Source: DASWJZ01 sp963805325
Lineage (GTDB): Bacteria > Pseudomonadota > Alphaproteobacteria > Rhizobiales > Afifellaceae
Length of the DNA stretch: 64,000 bases
NCBI GenBank assembly: GCA_963805325.1
Contig: CAWDTS010000004.1
Span: 1 to 64,000, forward strand
Reading direction: 5' to 3'
Shown here: positions 59,300 through 64,000 of the stretch, piece by piece
Layout of the letters: the number at the start of each line of letters is the position of its first letter
Position numbering within the stretch: the stretch's first letter is position 1
Notes under the pieces: model-generated
Told to the model about the DNA's origin: nothing
The model's database searches: none
The model's input: the letters and a program-made list of their open reading frames with translations, nothing else
Made by a program: the position numbers and the translations under genes

Positions 59300-60389
59300 T
59301 TAGCTGCGGCCGGAGCGATCGGCTTCCACCGCGATGCTCTTGATCAGGGCGAAGACGGAGAGGCCGGGGCGGAGGTTGAGCTCGGTTGCGGATTTCCGCG
59401 TGATGCGGGAGCGCAGATACTGGCCGGCGGCCGAAAGCAGCACCTCGGCATAGGCGTCCATCTCGACGTCGATCGATACGATCTCGGCGGGCACGACGTT
59501 GCGGATCGAGGTGCCGGCGGGCGGTGAAAGCGCCAGCGCTACGTCCTGCGAACGTATGCGGAGCCTGACCCTTGCGCCGAGCGCCCGTCCGAGCGCCGGC
59601 ACGACCAGCTCCGCGCCGTCGATCTTCAATCGCGTCAGCGCGAACATCGGCTCCTCGCCGACGATCTCGGCGCGGAGAATTGCGCCCGCCTCATGCCGCC
59701 CGGTAGCCGGTCCAAGATCGTAGCGGCCGAACACGTCCTCGATCGGGCCGGCCGCGACGACGCGGCCTTCGTTCAGCACCACGATCGAATCGGAGAGCCG
59801 CGCCACCTCGTCGACCGCATGGCTGACGTAGAGGATCGGAACGCCACCCTCGTGCGCGAGCTTCTCCAGGAAGGGAAGTATCTCCGCGCGGCGCGCACCG
59901 TCGAGATTGGAGAGCGGCTCGTCCATGAGGAGAATGTCCGGTGCCGCCATGAGCGCCCTGCCAATCGCGACGCGCTGCGCCTCGCCGCCGGAGAGGGTGT
60001 GCGGCTGCCGTTCGAGAAAAGCTTCGAGGCCGAGCAGCGACAGAACGGATTCCAGCCGCGTTTCGGAGCGCCGCCGTCCCGCCCAGCGGCCGTAAAGGAG
60101 ATTGGATTTCACCGAGAGGTGGGGAAAGAGCCGCGCCTCCTGAAAGACCATGCCGACCTTGCGCCGCCAGGTCGGCAGATTTTTTCGCGCGGCGGAGTCG
60201 AAGAGAACGCGGCCGTTCAGGATGATCCGGCCTTTGCGTGGCTCGCGCGAGACCGGCGACCATTGTCACGATCGTCGTTTTCCCGGCGCCGGAGCGCCCG
60301 AAAAGCGCGGTGACGCCGCGTCCCGCCTCGAAGGCGACGTCGAGGGTGAAGTCGCCACGCCGGTCCTGAAGCTCAAGCACGAGACTCAA
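59300..60389 (-). CDS. modC: Molybdate ABC transporter ATPase ModC (frame interrupted)
   Basis: About 362 aa when repaired: Walker A 'GRSGAGKTT', signature 'LSGGEAQRVAIGRALM', Walker B 'ILLMDEP', H in 'VSHAVDEV' and a C-terminal molybdate-binding TOBE region ('NVVPAEIVSIDVEMDAYAEVLLSAAGQYLRSRIT'). The frame is lost at about 60249-60252 between 'MVAG' and 'SREPRKGRIIL'. A TTG at 60389 overlapping the modB stop is taken as start; GTG 60380 is the alternative. Confidence 0.9.
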
Positions 60390-61078
60390 AGCGCGGCCTG
60401 CCTCTGGCGCATGCGGCGGGCCAAGACTTCGGAGAGGATCAGCGCGGAAAGCGAGATGACGATCGACACGAGGCTGAGCCTGATCGCCGCCGTCTCGGCG
60501 CCGGGGATCTGCAGGACCGTGTAGATCGCCGACGGGATGGTCTGCGTCTCGCCGGGAATGTTCGAGACGAAGGTGATCGTCGCCCCGAACTCGCCAATCG
60601 CGCGCGCGAAGGCGAGCACCGCGCCGGCGAGGAGGCCGGGAAGGACCAGCGGCAAGGTCACGGTAGCGAAGACGACGAGGCTCTGCGCGCCGAGGCTCGC
60701 CGCCGCGTCCTCCAGCCGCCGGTCGACGGATTCGATCGACAGCCGCACGGCGCGCACCATGAGCGGAAAGCCCATGATCGCCGAGGCGAGCGCCGCGCCG
60801 GTCCAGCGGAAGGCGAAGACGAGCCCGAAGGTCTGCTCGAGGAAAGCGCCGATCGGACCGCGCCTGCCAAAGCCGATCAGGAGCAGATAGCCGGTGACGA
60901 CGGGCGGCAGCACCAGCGGCAGGTGCACGATGCCGTCGAGTAGCGTCTTGCCCGGGAAGCGGCCGCGCGCGAGCAGCATCGCAATCGCCACGCCGAACGG
61001 CAGGCTCGCCAGCGTGGCGACGACCGCGACGCGCAGGCTGAGCTCTATCGCGACAAGCTCGGCCGGCGTGAATCCCAT
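60386..61078 (-). CDS. modB: Molybdate ABC transporter permease ModB
   Basis: 230 aa with five membrane segments; the family stretches 'HLPLVLPPVVTGYLLL' and 'RAIGEFGATITFVSNIPGETQTIPSAIY' are clear. Forms the channel through which molybdate enters. Follows modA by 15 nt and overlaps modC. Confidence 0.95.
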   Translation of the reverse strand: MGFTPAELVAIELSLRVAVVATLASLPFGVAIAMLLARGRFPGKTLLDGIVHLPLVLPPVVTGYLLLIGFGRRGPIGAFLEQTFGLVFAFRWTGAALASAIMGFPLMVRAVRLSIESVDRRLEDAAASLGAQSLVVFATVTLPLVLPGLLAGAVLAFARAIGEFGATITFVSNIPGETQTIPSAIYTVLQIPGAETAAIRLSLVSIVISLSALILSEVLARRMRQRQAAL

Positions 61079-61093
61079 TGCGACCGGGCTGCC

Positions 61094-61876
61094 TCAGGAG
61101 CCGGGCGCGACGACGCGGAAGCCCTGCTCCTCGAAGCGTGGCCTGGCGGCGGGCGACGTCAGGTAATCGAGGAAGGCTCGCGCGTTGGCTTTGGCGGAAG
61201 CCGTGAGTGCGATCGGATAAAGGATGGGCGGATGCGAATCCTCGGGGAACACGCCGACCACCTTCACGCCCGGATCGGCCTTGGCGTCGGTGGCGTAGAC
61301 GATGCCGAGCGGCGCTTCGCCGCGTGAGACGAGGGCGAGCGCGGCGCGCACGTTCTCCGCTTCCGCGACTTTCGGCGAAACGCTGTCCCATACGCCGAGT
61401 GATTCGAGCGAGGCCTTGCCGTATTTGCCGGCCGGCACGGAGGCGGTGAGCGCCATCGCGAGCTTGCCGTCGCCAAGCGTTTCGGCGAGAGGAAAATTCG
61501 GCGCAATGTCGATGCTGACGTCGCTTGCGGCGGGTGCGACGAGCACGATGTCATTGCCGAGAAGCGTGACGCGCGAGTCCGCTGCGATCAGGTTCTTGCT
61601 TGCAACGTCCTCCATCCAGTCGAGGTCGGCGGAAAAGAAGATGTCGGCGGGCGCCCCCTGTTCGATCTGCTTGGCGAGCGCGGAGCTGCCGGCGTAGCTG
61701 ACGGTCACCGCCCTCCCGGTCGACTTGGCGTAGTCGTCGACGATGGCGTCGAGCGCATTTTTCAGGCTCGCGGCGGCGAAGACGAGCGTCGGCTCGTTGG
61801 ATTGCGCGCGGACTGGGGGGCCGGCGGCAAGAACGGCGAAAAAGGTCAGAACGAGGGTAACGATCCGCTTCGACAT
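61094..61876 (-). CDS. modA: Molybdate-binding protein ModA
   Basis: 260 aa. A signal peptide (1-24, ending VRA-Q) is followed by 'LVFAAASLKNALDAI' and 'VSYAGSSALAKQIEQGAPADIFFSAD', which hold the Ser and Ala residues that bind the oxyanion. It captures molybdate (or tungstate) in the periplasm. Three molybdoenzymes encoded in this window depend on such uptake. Confidence 0.95.
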   Translation of the reverse strand: MSKRIVTLVLTFFAVLAAGPPVRAQSNEPTLVFAAASLKNALDAIVDDYAKSTGRAVTVSYAGSSALAKQIEQGAPADIFFSADLDWMEDVASKNLIAADSRVTLLGNDIVLVAPAASDVSIDIAPNFPLAETLGDGKLAMALTASVPAGKYGKASLESLGVWDSVSPKVAEAENVRAALALVSRGEAPLGIVYATDAKADPGVKVVGVFPEDSHPPILYPIALTASAKANARAFLDYLTSPAARPRFEEQGFRVVAPGS

Positions 61877-61896
61877 GGTGGCTCCAATGCACCTTG

Positions 61897-61920
61897 CGTT
61901 ATTCCCGAACAGAAATAACG
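61897..61920. promoter_or_regulatory. ModE-type operator upstream of modA
   Basis: cgttatt (61897-61903) and aataacg (61914-61920) form a seven-base inverted repeat around ten bases, 20 nt before the modA ATG. It resembles known ModE sites (CGxTAT...ATAxCG) and lies between modA and the modE-like gene, so molybdate-loaded ModE would shut off modABC. Confidence 0.8.
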
Positions 61921-61925
61921 CGATG

Positions 61926-62297
61926 TCAAGAGCCCGGCGGCGGATCCTTTGCGAGCTCCTTCGCCAGCGAGCGGAAATCCCGCTCCACCGCGGACCAGGA
62001 CTGCGTCTCCATGCGGCGGAAGCGCTCGACGACCTTGCGGCCGAGCGGGGTCAGCGTGGCGCCGCCGCCGCCGCGCCCGCCGGTCTCGGCGACGACGAGC
62101 GGCGTGCGGAACATGGCGTTAAGCTCCGCCACAAGCTCCCAGGCGCGCCGATAGCTCATCTTGAAGCGGTTGCCGGCGGCGCGGATCGAGCCGGTCTCTT
62201 TAATAGCTTCGAGAAGGTCTATTTTCCCCGGGCCGAGCGCCGCGCCGTGGCGCAGCACCACGCGCAACCGAAGTCCGCTGCCGTTCGCTTTCCGCAT
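61926..62297 (-). CDS. Short ModE-like winged-helix regulator
   Basis: 123 aa: only the LysR-like N-terminal helix-turn-helix of ModE is present ('DLLEAIKETGSIRAAGNRFKMSYRRAWELVAELN', 'PLGRKVVERFRRME'). The two molybdate-binding TOBE domains of E. coli ModE (262 aa) are absent, as in several alphaproteobacterial forms. It ends six bases before the operator and precedes modA on the same strand. How it senses molybdate is not visible. Confidence 0.9.
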   Translation of the reverse strand: MRKANGSGLRLRVVLRHGAALGPGKIDLLEAIKETGSIRAAGNRFKMSYRRAWELVAELNAMFRTPLVVAETGGRGGGGATLTPLGRKVVERFRRMETQSWSAVERDFRSLAKELAKDPPPGS

Positions 62298-62350
62298 GGG
62301 TTCTCCCCTTGGGGGAGGCTAGCAGCCCGCGCGGCGGCGCGCAGCCCTTC

Positions 62351-63862
62351 TCAAAGGCGCGTGTGACGATCGCGGAGAGGCTTCAATTCGCCGCGCGGCG
62401 GGACGCGCCCGAGGCGGCGCAACCTCGACAACTCGGGCTTGCCGCCCTCGCCGCCATCGGGATCGTCGAGGAATTTCAGACGCGCCTGCACGTGCGTCGC
62501 TTCGAGTGCATCGATGAACAGCGTGCACCAGCGGCGCGCCGTGCCGGAGCGAACCGCCTTGTTCAGCGACTGCCAGCGCTCCTTGCGCTCGCCGAGCGGC
62601 ATCCTGAGCGCCCGCTGCAACGTCTCCGCCATCTCGCCGCAGTCGTAAGGGTTGACGATCAGAGCCTCGGTCAGCTCGCGGGCGGCGCCAGCGAAGCGCG
62701 ACAGGATCAGAACGCCGGGGTCCTCCGGATCCTGTGCCGCGACATACTCCTTCGCCACCAGATTCATGCCGTCGCGAAGCGGCGTCACCAGCCCGACGTC
62801 GCTTGCGCGGTAGAGCCCGGCAAGTCCCTTGCGCGAGAAGCCGCGCGTCATAACCCGCATCGGTGTCCAGTCGAGAAGCCCATAAGAGCCGTTGATGTGC
62901 CCGGCAAGCTCTTCGAGCTCGCGCCGGAGCCTCGCGTAGACCTTCACATTCTCGCGCGAAAGCGGTGCGATCTGCAGGAAGTCCACTTTGCTGCGGTTCT
63001 CGGGATAATCTTGGAGCAGTCGCTCGAACGCCATGAAGCGCTCCGGGATGCCCTTCGTATAGTCGAGGCGATCGACGCCGATGATGTGCTTGCGGTCGTG
63101 CGGCTCAGCGCGAACCTGCGCCGAGCGGCGCTTCGCCTCTGCTGTCGTCGCAAAACTGGCAAAACGCTCGGCATCGATGCCAATCGGGAAGACGTCGGCT
63201 CGAAGCCGCCGACCGCAGGCTTCGATCCAGCCGCCCTCGCGTTCCGTGCCGCCAAACTCGGTTATCAGGAAACGCGCGAAGTTGCCGCGATCCGTCTCCG
63301 TCTGAAAGCCGACCACGTCGTAGGCGAGCATGGAGCGGACGAGACGGTGAGCGTCGGGGAGAGCCGTCAACACCTCCGAGGGAGGGAACGGGACATGCAG
63401 GAAATATCCGAGCGCGCCGTTGAAGCCGGACGCCCGTATCTGACCGCCAAGCGGAATGAAGTGGTAGTCGTGCACCCATACGAGATCGTCGGGTTTCAGA
63501 AGCGGCGCGAGGCGCGTGCCGATCCGCTCGTTGATGCGCCAGAAGCCTTCCGCGAAGCGGCGGTCATAGCCGGCAAGATCCATTCGGTAATGCAATACGG
63601 GCCAGAGCGCCTGGTTGGCGAAGCCGTTGTAGAAATCGGCGAGGTCGGCCGTCGTCATGTCGACGGTGACGAGCTGCACGTCTCCCTCGGGCTTGATCTG
63701 CAGCGGCCCGAAGGTGCCTTCCTCGCTGGTCTTGCCCGACCACCCGAACCACACACCGCCGCGCTCGCGAAGGGCGTCCGCAAGCCCAACCGCGAGACCG
63801 CCCGCCTTTCCCTCGTCGCTCAAAGGACCGACGCGATTGGAGATGACGACCAGGCGGTTCAT
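62351..63862 (-). CDS. otsA: Trehalose-6-phosphate synthase
   Basis: 503 aa glycosyltransferase family 20. Marks: 'LVVISNRVGPLSDEGKAGGLAVGL', 'LVWVHDYHFIPLGGQIR', 'IIGVDRLDYTKGIPERF', 'LVTPLRDGMNLVAKEYVA'. It joins UDP-glucose and glucose-6-phosphate to trehalose-6-phosphate, an osmoprotectant precursor. The C-terminal ~30 residues go beyond the usual end. Length and all motifs are intact. Confidence 0.95.
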   Translation of the reverse strand: MNRLVVISNRVGPLSDEGKAGGLAVGLADALRERGGVWFGWSGKTSEEGTFGPLQIKPEGDVQLVTVDMTTADLADFYNGFANQALWPVLHYRMDLAGYDRRFAEGFWRINERIGTRLAPLLKPDDLVWVHDYHFIPLGGQIRASGFNGALGYFLHVPFPPSEVLTALPDAHRLVRSMLAYDVVGFQTETDRGNFARFLITEFGGTEREGGWIEACGRRLRADVFPIGIDAERFASFATTAEAKRRSAQVRAEPHDRKHIIGVDRLDYTKGIPERFMAFERLLQDYPENRSKVDFLQIAPLSRENVKVYARLRRELEELAGHINGSYGLLDWTPMRVMTRGFSRKGLAGLYRASDVGLVTPLRDGMNLVAKEYVAAQDPEDPGVLILSRFAGAARELTEALIVNPYDCGEMAETLQRALRMPLGERKERWQSLNKAVRSGTARRWCTLFIDALEATHVQARLKFLDDPDGGEGGKPELSRLRRLGRVPPRGELKPLRDRHTRL

Positions 63863-63952
63863 ACCGCTCCCTGTAATCTATTTTGCCGCGATATCGAGAA
63901 TAATACCTTGTTAATGTAACGATCTGGTGAGTGCGCGGTTCCCGCCGACGAG

Positions 63953-64000
63953 TCAACCCGCGAGTGCGGCAAGCCAAGCGTGGACCGCGTCGACGTCGCG
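63953..64000 (-). CDS. Possible OtsB C-terminus (partial)
   Basis: The last 15 codons before a stop at 63955-63953 read 'RDVDAVHAWLAALAG', resembling the end of trehalose-6-phosphate phosphatases. An otsB gene upstream of otsA on the same strand would complete the pathway, as in E. coli otsBA. The fragment is too short to be sure. Confidence 0.4.
   Translation of the reverse strand, partial: RDVDAVHAWLAALAG

Noticed and set aside
62309..63919. 536-aa plus-strand frame
   Set aside because: Antisense to otsA, whose minus-strand protein shows all family motifs.

Overview
The window looks like a chromosomal segment of a G+C-rich alphaproteobacterium, most likely a member of the Rhizobiales (Hyphomicrobiales). 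Four things point there: the rRNA operon order 16S-tRNA-Ile-tRNA-Ala-23S-5S-tRNA-fMet, an extended helix 9 near the 5' end of 23S, a Rhizobiales-style interspersed palindromic repeat at about 52.2 kb, and the gene families present. The species cannot be named from the sequence alone.

Layout. 1-4.5 kb is the end of an rRNA operon, closed by a strong terminator. 4.5-17.8 kb looks like accessory DNA with visibly lower G+C: a broken NERD-helicase gene, a broken and truncated DISARM DrmA-like helicase, a FixJ-type regulator, the last ~50 codons of a tyrosine integrase, a phytanoyl-CoA-dioxygenase-type oxygenase, a hydrolase-OsmC fusion and a four-gene signalling cluster. A 14-bp copy of the tRNA-fMet 3' end recurs at 17.82 kb, so this block may be a decayed tRNA-integrated island. 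17.9-21.3 kb holds a molybdopterin oxidoreductase with its cytochrome b561, small secreted proteins and an aldo/keto reductase. 21.5-31.9 kb is a catabolic unit: a LysR regulator beside an eight-gene operon (polyamine-type ABC importer, three-subunit molybdenum hydroxylase, amidase). 32.4-34.0 kb is an arsenic unit (ArsR-ArsC fusion plus aquaporin).

34.0-43.4 kb is the most interesting block. It holds a TRAP importer, a phenylacetate-CoA-ligase-like enzyme, a DpgC-like cofactor-free dioxygenase, a thiamine-diphosphate enzyme, 4-hydroxybenzoate 3-monooxygenase and a MarR regulator. A matching palindrome sits in both divergent promoter regions. Together they suggest an aerobic route from a hydroxyarylacetate through arylacetyl-CoA, arylglyoxylate and aryl aldehyde to a hydroxybenzoate and protocatechuate.

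43.5-64 kb holds a PaiB-like protein, an ArsR/SRPBCC regulatory unit, pyruvate carboxylase, an EamA exporter, a GntR-controlled second molybdenum hydroxylase operon with an amidohydrolase, a secreted EF-hand protein, the molybdate importer modABC with a short ModE, and otsA with the tail of a possible otsB. The two hydroxylases and the YedY-like enzyme all need molybdenum cofactor, which fits the presence of modABC.

Caution: eleven protein genes are interrupted, nearly all by single-base indels and many in otherwise well-preserved genes (pyruvate carboxylase, modC, dctM). This suggests consensus errors in the assembly as much as real pseudogenes. Each break is placed in its entry.
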